A stretch of 64,000 nucleotides of DNA from Lodderomyces elongisporus (Eukaryota > Ascomycota > Pichiomycetes > Serinales > Debaryomycetaceae): the NCBI RefSeq assembly GCF_030384665.1, contig NC_083680.1, positions 591,001 through 655,000 of the forward strand, read 5' to 3'. Position numbers and translations under genes: made by a program. The notes under the pieces were generated by a model. That model was not told where the DNA came from. It saw only the letters and a program-made list of their open reading frames with translations, and made no database searches. Positions 29,014-38,603 of this stretch are shown here, piece after piece. Each line of letters opens with the position of its first letter. Within the stretch, counting starts at the first letter, position 1.

Positions 29014-29113
29014 CAATTATTGTAGGATAAGATAATCCTCGTCAAATGAAAAAAAAAACAATAACAAAACAGCAGGAAAATGCAACAGTGGAGTTAGCAA
29101 AAAAAAATAAAAA

Positions 29114-30925
29114 TTATCCAATTCTAGAACCCTTCATAATTGCCGACCCCAATCCCTTCACCCAAGATTTCCTTGACTTCTTATCAACAATGATGAAAAC
29201 ACGTCCCAGTTGGTTCATTCTTCCAGTACGTCCCAATCTGTGCACGAGCTCAACAGAGCTTTTTGGCAATCCCATGAGTATCACATTCTTGATTCCTATA
29301 AAGTTCATTCCTCGAGCAAGCAAATCCGTTGTAACCAATATCTTGATTTTACTCTGGTCAACATCATCCTCCAACAACTGCGCTGGTTTCAAAAATGGTT
29401 CAATGTAATCTTTACGATCTCCAACATTAACAGATCCGGATATACCACATATATCTTCTCTTCTGATATGATACTTGCTTTGCAAAAGATCAACAAGACC
29501 ATCCACTTCCGCTTTTTCATTGACAAAGATGATGATACGCTTAACATGGTTATGCTCAGTACCATCTTTTGAAATGGCGTAGATGGCTTGCGCTAAGCAT
29601 CTTGTCTTGGAACCATTATAGGGAGCCAAGTCGGCATCCAAAGTCATCACCTTGATGTTTTTCGAAATCTTGTGAAGGGAAGGAGTAGCAACACGAATAA
29701 GAGATTTTTGGTCTGGAAACAACCGCAGCAAAGTCTTTTCAAACTCCTTGGGAATTGTTGCAGAAACCAAAATCAAATCAAGCAACTTGGGAAAATTCTT
29801 CACCACTGCAGTGGTATCTTTCAAAAAAGAATCATCAAACAAGGTATCTGCTTCATCAATTACACAATACCGTATACTCTTGAAGATCTTAAATGGACGA
29901 TCAATCGATTCAAGTTTAGAAAAACTTGTAATCTTTCCCGGTGTAGTGATCGAAATATCAATCTTACCGCGATTTCGTAATTGCTTATACACGTTGATTG
30001 GAGCATCACCATGAGATAGTTTTGCTATAGATAAACCCAAAGTATGGTGCTCTGGCAAATTTAGAAACTCTTTATACTGCAGTGGCACGTTTTCATACTC
30101 CAATAAAAACGAATTGGCCCTTTTCAAAGTTTCGTATACTTGCTCCACCAACTCATGTGTTGGTAAAAGTATAACAGATCTAACTTGTTCGGAACTTTTG
30201 AATGAATTGTAGGCTTCCGGGCTTTGATTGAACCATTTGTAATCATCCTCCTTGAGCTTGGACATGATATTGGCTAAATATGCCCATGTCTTTCCCGAGC
30301 CGGTTTCGGCAGCCACAGTAAAGATCTTGGTCTTTTGTTCTTCGTTTTTGGTTTGCAATTCAATTTGTATTCGCTCACCTTCAGACATTTCATCCAAGTT
30401 CTTGGCAACTTTGATTTTTCTGGTTTGATTAATCTTACGGATGGCAGCAATTTGAACTGGAGTTGGTTTAATCACTACATCATCAATTGACGAATGCTGA
30501 GGCCCTTTGAGATTATATTGCGATTTGATCTCCTTGATCATTGCTTCTCTAACAGATGGAAAAACTTTTAGTTGGTCAAAACTAGTGATTTTCTGTTTCA
30601 AATCAAGGCCAGCAGTTTGTGCTTGTTTGCTCAAACCATTATTATGCAATTGGGAAAAGTTCCCAGACTCAAATACCTTTGCTGCAACACTACCAGCACC
30701 AGCACCAACACCAACACGAGCACCAGCACCAGCTCCATTACCAACACCAACGCCAACACCACTACGAGCGGAATTGAATTTTTCGGTATTAGGTCTAGGC
30801 AGCAGTCTGCGCCTTCCTTTCACTTTATCCTTTGACGAATATCGCGATAGCGATCTCGTCTGTTTGAAAAAACAATTATGACATATTTTTGATAAGGTAA
30901 ACAGAGGCAATCCTGTGCTAATCAT
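29114..30925 (-). CDS. MRH4: Mitochondrial DEAD-box RNA helicase
   Basis: 603 aa from the first ATG (30925); the open frame extends 12 codons further to a TTG. The basic leader MISTGLPLFTLSKICHNCFFKQTRSLSRYSS is a likely presequence. A Gly/Val/Ala-rich repeat (about 56-82) follows, then the helicase core: Q-motif region KPTPVQIAA (153-161), motif I AETGSGKT (206-213), LLPTHEL (253-259, with His where most DEAD proteins have Arg), TTPGK, DEAD (357-360), SAT (388-390), VTTDLLARGMNF and HRLGRTGR. The divergence from canonical motif Ia fits the Mrh4 subfamily. S. cerevisiae Mrh4 assembles the large mitochondrial ribosomal subunit. It shares a divergent promoter with RSM23, another mitochondrial ribosome gene. 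Confidence 0.9.
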   Translation of the reverse strand: MISTGLPLFTLSKICHNCFFKQTRSLSRYSSKDKVKGRRRLLPRPNTEKFNSARSGVGVGVGNGAGAGARVGVGAGAGSVAAKVFESGNFSQLHNNGLSKQAQTAGLDLKQKITSFDQLKVFPSVREAMIKEIKSQYNLKGPQHSSIDDVVIKPTPVQIAAIRKINQTRKIKVAKNLDEMSEGERIQIELQTKNEEQKTKIFTVAAETGSGKTWAYLANIMSKLKEDDYKWFNQSPEAYNSFKSSEQVRSVILLPTHELVEQVYETLKRANSFLLEYENVPLQYKEFLNLPEHHTLGLSIAKLSHGDAPINVYKQLRNRGKIDISITTPGKITSFSKLESIDRPFKIFKSIRYCVIDEADTLFDDSFLKDTTAVVKNFPKLLDLILVSATIPKEFEKTLLRLFPDQKSLIRVATPSLHKISKNIKVMTLDADLAPYNGSKTRCLAQAIYAISKDGTEHNHVKRIIIFVNEKAEVDGLVDLLQSKYHIRREDICGISGSVNVGDRKDYIEPFLKPAQLLEDDVDQSKIKILVTTDLLARGMNFIGIKNVILMGLPKSSVELVHRLGRTGRMNQLGRVFIIVDKKSRKSWVKGLGSAIMKGSRIG

Positions 30926-31101
30926 TCGATTGTACTGGACAATGTTTAGTGTATTGTACAATATAACAAAATGAAGAAGAAGAAGAAAAGGAGTGAAAAG
31001 AAGTGTAAAAAAAAAGAGAAAAAGAAAAAGAATTAGAATGAGAGCTGCAAGGATATGAATACCTCATCTTTTATTAAATGAATGCTGGAACGAGAAAAAA
31101 T

Positions 31102-31135
<34 letters not shown>

Positions 31136-31394
31136 TTTTTTTTTTTCCTCTGGTACTTCAAATACGAAAAAACAAAAAACAAAAAACATCAAATAAAAAA
31201 TCAACGCTCTTCAGTGAATGATAGTGCGTGCAGTATGGGACAAATCGCGGGTTGTACCAAAGCACTCAAAATTTTTCAGGATCCGTTAATTAGGAGACTA
31301 AGCGATTATCAGTAAACAGTGTCTGACCCACTTTATTCAATCTAACTTACATTATATATACATATATATATTCATATATATATTCGATAGCACA
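30926..31394. promoter_or_regulatory. Divergent promoter, MRH4 / RSM23
   Basis: About 470 bp driving two mitochondrial ribosome-related genes in opposite directions. It holds a (GA)n run at 31104-31132, T and A runs, a complex segment at 31221-31266 that can fold (AGTGC/GCACT enclosing GGGACAA/TTGTACC), and TATATA-rich sequence just before the RSM23 ATG. Confidence 0.5.
31104..31132. repeat. (GA)n microsatellite
   Basis: About 29 bp of GA dinucleotides in the MRH4/RSM23 intergenic region; GA tracts can act as promoter elements in yeasts. Confidence 0.85.
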
Positions 31395-32867
31395 ATGTTG
31401 AGAGGTGCAGCAGCTTTGTATAGGCCTAAGTGCGTGTCATTTGCACCATCGGTATCATCATCCGTAGGTTTGGTGCTGGTGCTGGTGCTGCTGCTTAATG
31501 TACTGAGAAATTTCACAACTACCCCTACATTGAGTGCCGGAAAGCAAAAAGAAGGTAAGAAGAAGCAAGTTATGAAGAGAACTGTTGAAAGAGAAAGAAT
31601 CGTCAAGTCTACAGCATTGACCACAAAAAAATTCAGAGACGCAGTATCTGTGTTAAACTTTGAGAAAACAGCGGCACCTTTGAATGGAATTGCTGATTTC
31701 AGCTCGAAGTTGGATGTAGGAACCGTTACCAAATTTTCAAAGCCTACCGAGGAGAAATTGCATTATCTTAAAGCGTTTAAGAAGTACCAACACCACGAAA
31801 GGTTTAGACATCCGACTTCGATAATCTCGGGAAATACCAAGAAACTCAATGAGACATTTGTTCAGAATTTGGATCAAAACTCCAAATTAAACCGTGTATA
31901 TCTTGATGGTCCAAAAGGTTGTGGAAAATCAACCCTTGTTAACCAAACAATTGCTGGAGCTTTGGAGAAATTCAATAATGATGTCGTGATTCTTCACTTG
32001 TACTCTGCAGAAATAATTGGAAATGGTACATCTGACTATGTGAGGAACAATAGACTAGGTTTATGGCAGCAACCAATGGCTACCAAGAGATGGTTATACA
32101 GAACTTTCCAAACCAATGCCGAGGTTTTCAAAAAGATGAAGTTGACCAAGGATGTGCGGTTTGTTAGTAATAAGATTGAGCACAGTATGAAGGCAGGCGA
32201 TAGCTTACACGATTATGTATTAAAGAACAGAGAAATGAAGGATGGTTTACCAAACAATGCATTCCAGTTCTTTATCCAGCAGTTGATTGATAACTCATCC
32301 AAAATCCCCGTGGTGTTGTCAGTAGACGATTTCAATGCTATGGCCGATTGTGGCACAACACCATACTTCACCCCTGACTATGTACCGATCAAAATCCAAG
32401 AATTTGAATTGGCCGACACAATATTGAAGTTTGCCAGTGGTGAACTCAATTTCGAGAAAGGAGGTGTCCTCTTGGCCAAGTCATCAGACTTTCATCCAAA
32501 AAGAAAAACCACCCACATTGCAGTTTACCCAGAAGAAGAGTATGATGCGTACATGAAACCACCTAGATTGGATCTAGAGCTTTCCCAAAGATTAGCTCTG
32601 AATGGAGGAATCAAACCATTCAAGGTTCAAGGATTATCCAAGGAAGAAACACATTCGCTTCTTTCATTCTGGAGAGATCAAGAAGTGCTTTTGGTGAGGG
32701 AAGATTTCCGTAAGCCAGATTACGGTAATGATGCAGAAGCCAAAGCAGCTGCTAGAAGAGCCATTTTCGATTCGGAAAAACAATTTGACAAGCTCGTGCA
32801 ATCGAACTTTATTGTGACACAGGGTAACCCTCATGGATTGGTAAAGAATTTGATGTTGAGCTATTAA
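31395..32867 (+). CDS. RSM23: Mitochondrial small-subunit ribosomal protein mS29 (DAP3/Rsm23)
   Basis: 490-aa DAP3-family GTP-binding protein of the mitochondrial small ribosomal subunit. The P-loop is GPKGCGKST at residues 172-180 (YLDGPKGCGKSTLVNQ). Other family segments are LHLYSAEIIGNGTSDYVRNNRLGLWQQP, VVLSVDDFNAMADCGTT and the C-terminal VQGLSKEETHSLLSFWRDQEVL. The first ~45 residues form the import leader. It contains five CTG codons (about 31474-31510): with the standard code it reads as a very hydrophobic LVLVLVLLLNVL stretch, with CUG-Ser decoding as a milder, Ser-rich one. The ATG at 31395 follows a TATATA-rich promoter. Confidence 0.92.
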   Translation: MLRGAAALYRPKCVSFAPSVSSSVGLVLVLVLLLNVLRNFTTTPTLSAGKQKEGKKKQVMKRTVERERIVKSTALTTKKFRDAVSVLNFEKTAAPLNGIADFSSKLDVGTVTKFSKPTEEKLHYLKAFKKYQHHERFRHPTSIISGNTKKLNETFVQNLDQNSKLNRVYLDGPKGCGKSTLVNQTIAGALEKFNNDVVILHLYSAEIIGNGTSDYVRNNRLGLWQQPMATKRWLYRTFQTNAEVFKKMKLTKDVRFVSNKIEHSMKAGDSLHDYVLKNREMKDGLPNNAFQFFIQQLIDNSSKIPVVLSVDDFNAMADCGTTPYFTPDYVPIKIQEFELADTILKFASGELNFEKGGVLLAKSSDFHPKRKTTHIAVYPEEEYDAYMKPPRLDLELSQRLALNGGIKPFKVQGLSKEETHSLLSFWRDQEVLLVREDFRKPDYGNDAEAKAAARRAIFDSEKQFDKLVQSNFIVTQGNPHGLVKNLMLSY

Positions 32868-33237
32868 AGGAAATGTAAATAGATCTATAGGCGAAAATTG
32901 AAGAAACAAGATACGACATTCAAATTAACAAAGATTGTAATATACCTGAAAATACAGAAAATAAAAAAAGAGTGAAAGGAACTAATCAACCAACAAACAA
33001 ACCTACCAACAAACAAACAGAAAACAGAGCAGTGACATCGTTGATTCAGCATAGAGTGAAACATGTACACTATCATTCCTCCTTTTTTGGCTGTCTTGTA
33101 TGATTCCTTTTACTTTTACTGTTTCTTCATTTCTGTTCTCTATTTTGTTAGAAAAACAAAGTGTATATATAAATTTATACATAAATATATATAATTATAT
33201 ATAAACAAAATAACCAATGGCATTGTACGGCCAACGT
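32868..33237. other. Convergent 3' intergenic region, RSM23/NIP7
   Basis: About 370 bp of A/T-rich sequence with ACAAAC repeats (32990-33020) and a TATATA-rich stretch before the NIP7 stop. No gene is seen. Confidence 0.4.
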
Positions 33238-33783
33238 CTAAGTAAATAATGTATCCTCCTCTCTCAAGTATTCACCAATATCACCTTGTCTAAAGGCAAC
33301 AATCCCTGTTGGAGCCAAGTTCCTTGCCTCTGCGGTTGACTTGGCACTTACACCAAACCCAAGAGGCACGTCATTCATACTATATACAATCACTCCAGCA
33401 TGTTCGGGTATGTCTTCGCTCATTCTCCCCACATGGGCCTTCAACACATGGTTTCCATACAAAAAGGGCATCTCACCATTCTGCTTGATCCATACTTTGA
33501 ATTTAGCATACTGCGAAAGATAACTGAGTGCAGTTATGTGCAACTTGAATTTCCCAGTCTTGGTGAACTTACCAAAACAAACGCCCAAAGACATGAGTTG
33601 TTGACGCGATACACTAGTAGCGTACTTGGCTATGGTTTCTGAAACGTAGTAGACTCTATCTTTCTGTAAACGGAAAACGCATGGGTTTTCTTTGTTGTCT
33701 ATAAGAAATGAGATATTTCGACCAATGTAGTTGGCTAGTTTCTCAAACACTACTTTTGTCTCTTCTTCTGTCAAAGGTCTCAT
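33238..33783 (-). CDS. NIP7: 60S ribosome biogenesis protein Nip7
   Basis: 181 aa, exactly the length of the S. cerevisiae protein and strongly conserved from end to end ([64 protein letters not shown]). The C-terminal PUA RNA-binding domain occupies about residues 95-165 ([14 protein letters not shown] through [16 protein letters not shown]). Nip7 binds pre-rRNA and works with Nop8 in 27S processing and 60S assembly. The ATG at 33783 overlaps the end of an upstream ATC-repeat tract (33786-33820) that forms its immediate 5' leader. Confidence 0.97.
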   Translation of the reverse strand: MRPLTEEETKVVFEKLANYIGRNISFLIDNKENPCVFRLQKDRVYYVSETIAKYATSVSRQQLMSLGVCFGKFTKTGKFKLHITALSYLSQYAKFKVWIKQNGEMPFLYGNHVLKAHVGRMSEDIPEHAGVIVYSMNDVPLGFGVSAKSTAEARNLAPTGIVAFRQGDIGEYLREEDTLFT

Positions 33784-33785
33784 TT

Positions 33786-33820
<35 letters not shown>
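33786..33820. repeat. (ATG)n trinucleotide repeat in the NIP7 leader
   Basis: About 12 uninterrupted ATG/ATC units ending 3 bp before the NIP7 start. Read on the coding strand the leader is (ATC)n, which contains no upstream ATG. Confidence 0.9.
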
Positions 33821-34535
33821 AGTAATTTAAAGGAAGTGCGTTGAAATGAACAAGATGAAAACGGCAATGAGCAACGATTAAATAGTTTACACAAGATGAT
33901 TGAAGGTTGGTTGTACTTTTTCTCTTCCAAAAGGATATATGCTTCAGCCAGAAGATACTCTTGTAATTTTTTGTGACGAGATGCGAGATGCGACTACAAA
34001 AGGTGCGACCCACAACCCAGTGCGATGCCAATAAACTACAGTTTTCCCTCGCATGTTGATTTACGTGAACTTCGACTAAACCACACACACAAAAAGAAAA
34101 AAAAAACGAAAGAAGAAAAGAAAGAAGAAAAGAAAGAAAGAAAGGTCTAAGTTGTAATCATGAGTATATACCATGTACTGACATTGTATTTACTATGTGC
34201 TATATTTATCAAAAAGGGACTAAAAGCTTTTCCTGAAATTGGCAAAAAAAAACAAACTTACCTATCAAACTTTTCTGGTTTGCGTTTTCACCTCTCTAGC
34301 TCTCTCTCTCTCTCTCTCACATCCCATCTCTCTTGATACAGATTTTTTTCATTTCTTTGTTCTGTTTTTTTTTTTTTTTCATTTCTTTATTTTTTGTGTG
34401 TTTTTACTTGTGAAAATGTATATAGAGATATACAAAATCTCACACACACATATATAATATATATATATATATTTCTAACCCGCATCTAGTCATCTTGAGT
34501 ATTACCACTCGAAGTTACTCCTTTTGAAAAGAACA
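33821..34535. promoter_or_regulatory. Divergent region, NIP7 / PUS1
   Basis: About 715 bp. It includes GAGATGCGAGATGCGA near 33980 (loosely similar to PAC-type ribosome-biogenesis elements, not an exact match), an AAAGAAAG repeat (34096-34143), a (CT)n tract near 34300-34317, a T run (34366-34380) and a TA tract (34450-34472) upstream of the PUS1 ATG. Confidence 0.4.
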
Positions 34536-36424
34536 ATGTCAACAACCGCTCCAGACCAATCAGCAACTTCAAGCGTTACCAAGGAAGCAACTGTCGCAAC
34601 AATTCAAGATGTTGACATGGATGAAACAAAAGTTACCGAGCCTCTTCAGACTGCCGTCTCTTCTGCAACAACCACTAAAGATGACGCAGATGCAACAAAC
34701 AGTGCAAGGAAGCAAAAAGCTAAAGAGAGACTCACCAAGAACAAATATGAGCAATCGTAAGTAAGTCTTTTCTTAGAGGAATGCAAAAATTTCCTCCTAT
34801 TTTAAAAAAGAAAAAGAAACTAGATATCATCTCACACATTTCAAATCATCTCAATTTGAATTTTTGTTTTGTTTCCATTTTGTTTTGTTTTGTTTTATTT
34901 CAATTTGATTTGGATTTTCTTCATTTCGTACAGTTATATACTAACTATGCTTCTTTTTTTTTCTTTTTTAGACAGTTTGAAGGTATAAAAGATGCAGAGG
35001 GTAACATCCTCCCAAAATCAGAGAGAAAACCAAAGAGAAAATGCGCAGTAATGTTGGGCTATTGTGGTACTGGGTATAATGGATTGCAGATTCAAAATGA
35101 CCCCAATGTGAAAACCATTGAGCGAGACCTTTATACAGCACTCCACAAAGCTGGGGCAATATCATTAGAAAATTCATTAGATTTGAAGAAATCTGGATTT
35201 CAAAGATGTGCGAGAACTGATAAAGGTGTTCATGCTGCTGGGAATGTGGTTAGTCTCAAGATGATCATTGAGGACCCCGAGATCAAGGAGAAGATTAATG
35301 AACATTTACCACAACAAATTCGTATTTGGGGCATCCAGAGAACCACAAAGGGATTCGATTGTCGTAAAATGTGCTCTTCCAGGGTTTATGAATATTTGCT
35401 CCCCACTTATTCCTTGTTGAATCCCAAGCCACATACCAAATTGGCACAATTGGTTGATGAAAAAATGGCGCAAAATCCACAATTGTTTCAAGAAGATGAT
35501 GGCGAAGGTGCACAATTTTGGAAAGATGTTAGACAGCAAGTGCTAGATTCTGGTGTTAGCCAGGAACAACTTGATGCAGTTGATAATTATTATGCAACGG
35601 CAGCTTTGGAAAACCCTTTATCGAGCCGTCAAGCTCCACTTGCTTCAGGGGAGTCGACACCTGTTCCTTCTGATATTGAGCCCATCATCAAGAAGATTAA
35701 ACAGCTTGAAAGCAAAGCACGTAGATCATACCGTATCTCACCAACAAAGCTTGCTCATTTCCGTCAAGCCATGCAGCAATACGAAGGAACCCATAACTTC
35801 CATAACTTTACTGTGGGCAAGACGTACAAATCACCAGATAGCTCACGTTATATAATCTCTGCAAAAGTGTCTGAGCCATTTGTGATTGATGACTCTGAAA
35901 ATTCTTCACATGCAACAGAGTGGGTGAGTGTTAAGATCCATGGTCAATCGTTTATGCTCCATCAAATTCGTAAGATGATATGTATGGCTGCGCTTACTGT
36001 TCGATGTAAATTGCCAGCAGAGAAGTTGCTTGCCATGTGTTTCAAGCCTGAAAAACTAAACATCCCTAAAGCTCCGGCATTGGGTTTGCTTTTGGAGAAT
36101 CCAGTGTTTGACGCATACAACAAGATTCTTCAAGAAAACTCTTACGAGCCAATCAATTTTGAACAATACGAAAAAGAGATGCTTGATTTCAAGATGAAGA
36201 ATATTTATGACAAGATCTACAATGACGAGGTTAAGGAGAATACATTTGTTAGTTTCTTTGGGTATATTGATGCTTATAACGTTGCTGGTAGCGAGGAAGA
36301 TACTACTGGAGGTAATAACAACAACAACAACAACAACAATGGTTCATCAATTTTTGATTTCTTGCACAACTACATTGATCAGGAAACTGCTACAAAAGTG
36401 GAAGCCGAATCCGCGACGAAGTGA
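34536..36424 (+). CDS. PUS1: tRNA/snRNA pseudouridine synthase Pus1, spliced
   Basis: Two exons, 34536-34756 and 34972-36424, give 557 aa (S. cerevisiae Pus1: 544). Splicing joins EQ-S-QFEG in frame. The TruA-family catalytic motif is in GFQRCARTDKGVHAAGNVVSL; the Asp of RTDKG is the nucleophile. Further blocks are RIWGIQRTTKGFDCRKMCSSRVYEYLLPTYSL and EGTHNFHNFTVGK, and the C-terminal KIHGQSFMLHQIRKMICMA. The enzyme modifies several tRNA positions and U2 snRNA in the nucleus. The N-terminal ~85 residues are acidic and Thr/Ser-rich, followed by a basic RKQKAKERLTKNK. A (AAC)n-encoded Asn run lies near the C-terminus. The intron sits just before the conserved domain. A frame running into exon 2 from inside the intron gives a false N-terminus. 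Confidence 0.95.
34757..34971 (+). other. PUS1 intron, 215 nt
   Basis: Donor GTAAGTAAGT at 34757, branch point TACTAAC at 34939-34945, a T-rich tract, and acceptor TTTTTTAG ending at 34971, 26 nt after the branch. Removal joins exon 1 (221 nt) to exon 2 in frame. Confidence 0.93.
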
Positions 36425-37397
36425 TTATGCATCTCTTCATCCATTCAATTCCAAAAAAGAAAAGAGAAGAATATTTGTTCTTTGGTCGACTAGAAAAGAA
36501 ATTACTTCTGTAGCTTTGTTGGAAAATGGCAAATAATTGGTTATTAATTAGAGAAAGTATAGAATTAACAACAAATCAACTATAACTTAAACATAGAATA
36601 TGAATGCAAACAACATCGGCAATCTTGTAAAATAGTTGCATAATAAGCACAACTAGTAATTTTAACAACTCTGAAATTTCTGGTACTTCTTCCGTAAAGC
36701 AATAATAGTAATGAGCTTTTGGTTAATTTGATCACCAATCCTTTTGAAAAAATGAAGAATTATATATATATATATATATATATAAGTAAAGAAAGAGAGG
36801 TAATAAAACAGCCACAATGACGTTTCAATCGCTAGGCCCAAGCTGGATTTTGACTTGTTTCATTTTCCTTTTGTGAACCACAATTTAACCCAAAAGGACG
36901 CAATGGAGGTGGGGGGGGGGGGGGGGGGGGGGGAAAGAAGGGGGCGTTAAGGTTAAGGGAAATAAGATAATAAAAAACTTGCATGTGCCTAGTATATCTT
37001 GCAATCAAGCGCGTAAGTTAGAACAGAACATGTTCATTAGCTTCAACAACTGCCAAAAGCTATTTTCACTTGTGAAAAAGTTTGGTAGCTTGATTTTGAT
37101 TTTGATCTGATTTGATTTGTTTTGTTTCAACATTTGTTTTTTTTCTTTTTCTCCTTACTTTTTAATTTATTTTCCTCTCCCTTCACAACCCTTTTTCAAC
37201 CCTAACTTCGAGCTCATAACTTTTCAAAATAGCATATAGTTCCCGCGTGATTCTTTAGCAAATGGTTGCATCACTGTGTTTCATTAGTATCTTTTCTTTT
37301 GGTTGTTTTTGTTCTTTTCTTCTCATGATTCAGAACCAGCTAATGAATGTAGGACTAATTAGATAACAATAACAAGTTTATACACCAACCTCTTTGA
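36425..37397. other. Convergent intergenic region, PUS1/HRR25
   Basis: About 970 bp. It holds an AT tract (36758-36784), a 23-nt poly-G run (36911-36933) followed by GGGGG, and T-rich sequence. No ORF or RNA gene is seen. Confidence 0.45.
36911..36933. repeat. Poly-G homopolymer, 23 nt
   Basis: Uninterrupted run of 23 G, preceded by GGAGGT and followed after AAAGAA by GGGGG; strongly G-quadruplex-prone. Its length may be imprecise because of sequencing slippage. Confidence 0.9.
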
Positions 37398-38603
37398 TTA
37401 AAGCCAAGCCGGGTTTCCTTGATTCTGGGGTTGCGGTTGTTGAGGTTGTGGAATCTTTTGTTTCTCTTGGTAGTTTGCTGAATAGTTTTGGTTTGGAGTA
37501 TAAACGGCTTTTTGGCTATTGTAGCGTTGGTCAGCCAATTGTTGTGCTGTTTTTTGCTGTGCCTGTGCCTGTATTTGTTGCTGTGGTTGTGTTGGTTGTG
37601 AAACTTGTTGTTGTTGTTGACCTTGTTGATCATCTTGTGGCTGTCCCTGTGCTTGTCCCTGTGGTTGTGTCTGGTCACCGCCTTCAACTTTACCCTGGGC
37701 CCTTTGCTTTTCTTGCTGGAACTTGTACAATGTCCAATCAAACACATAGTCGTATCGATAGTTCTCTCTCTTGAACAAGTCTCTAAACAATTTTCTCAAG
37801 TATGCATAATCGGGCTTATCATCAAATCTCAAGGTTTTGATATAGTTCATATAGTCCAAGAACTCTGAAGGTAAGCCTTTACACAAGATATTGTTTGGTG
37901 TTGTCATTTTCTTTTCCATGATCCGATCATACTTTTGTCTTTTTGTTGCAGCCTTCAAGCCTTGCCAGGGTAAGGATCCTCTACAAAAGTAGATCAACAC
38001 ATATCCCAAACTTTCCAAATCATCTCTTCTGCTTTGTTCGATTCCCAAATGGGTATTGACACTTGCGTACCTTGCGGTACCTGTCAAGTTCTTATTTTCT
38101 CTGTAAGGGATATGCAAGTGAGTTCTTGGGTCTCTGTATTTTTTGGCAAGACCAAAGTCAATGACATTGACTTGGGAGCCTCTTCTCCCGATACCCATAA
38201 GGAAATTATCTGGCTTGATATCTCTGTGGATAAAACATCTCGCATGGATATATTCGATTCTGCAGATTAATTGGTCGGCCAACAACAATACGGTTTTGTA
38301 AGTGAATTTCCTATTACAGTAATTGAACAAGTCCTCCAAGCTTGGTCCCAAAAGATCAATAACCATGGCGTTGTAGTCACACTCTGTGCCGTACCATCTG
38401 ACAAATGGAATACCAACACCTCCACTTAATGCCTTGTATACTTTGGCCTCGTATTCCAATTGTGGGTGCTTTGCCTTGGTGTTTTCCAATTTGATAGCAA
38501 CTTCTTCACCCGAAATGATGTTTGTTCCTAGGTAGATGTCACCAAAAGAACCAGATCCAATTTTACGACCAATACGGTACTTTTTCCCAACCCTCAAATC
38601 CAT
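37398..38603 (-). CDS. HRR25: Casein kinase I, Hrr25 (CK1 delta/epsilon type)
   Basis: 401-aa Ser/Thr kinase. Gly-rich loop [11 protein letters not shown] (16-26), catalytic Lys38 (VAIKLEN), HRDIKPDN at 126-133 with Asp128, DFG at 149-151, the CK1-specific signature [13 protein letters not shown], and the TKRQKY nuclear-localisation-like motif at 220-225. Kinase-plus-extension sequence ends near residue 300. The rest is a Pro/Gln-rich tail. Hrr25 acts in ribosome maturation, ER-to-Golgi traffic, meiotic kinetochore mono-orientation and DNA-damage response. Two of these themes have partners in this window (NIP7; SAR1), but no operon-like logic is implied. It is shorter than S. cerevisiae Hrr25 (494 aa), the difference being in the tail. 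The kinase core shows near-universal conservation. Confidence 0.97.
   Translation of the reverse strand: MDLRVGKKYRIGRKIGSGSFGDIYLGTNIISGEEVAIKLENTKAKHPQLEYEAKVYKALSGGVGIPFVRWYGTECDYNAMVIDLLGPSLEDLFNYCNRKFTYKTVLLLADQLICRIEYIHARCFIHRDIKPDNFLMGIGRRGSQVNVIDFGLAKKYRDPRTHLHIPYRENKNLTGTARYASVNTHLGIEQSRRDDLESLGYVLIYFCRGSLPWQGLKAATKRQKYDRIMEKKMTTPNNILCKGLPSEFLDYMNYIKTLRFDDKPDYAYLRKLFRDLFKRENYRYDYVFDWTLYKFQQEKQRAQGKVEGGDQTQPQGQAQGQPQDDQQGQQQQQVSQPTQPQQQIQAQAQQKTAQQLADQRYNSQKAVYTPNQNYSANYQEKQKIPQPQQPQPQNQGNPAWL

Larger units (their letters stand above)
28440..29050 (-). ncRNA. Spliced snoRNA host transcript (or intron-bearing MRH4 3' UTR)
   Basis: Inferred minus-strand transcript with three exons and no good reading frame. 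Exon 1 ends at 29014. Intron 1 is 28818-29013, exon 2 is 28767-28817 (51 nt), intron 2 is 28479-28766, and exon 3 continues below 28479. Both introns have GTATGT donors, perfect TACTAAC branch points and TAG acceptors, and each carries one C/D snoRNA. The MRH4 stop codon ends at 29114, only about 100 bp upstream of the first donor on the same strand. The RNA could therefore be a separate gene with a very compact promoter or the 3' UTR of MRH4. Transcript ends are approximate. Confidence 0.65.

Noticed and set aside
33780..34088. Frame ending in a poly-His tract overlapping the NIP7 ATG (ATGA)
   Set aside because: It begins at GTG and contains no ATG; the His run is simply the ATC/CAT repeat in the NIP7 leader.
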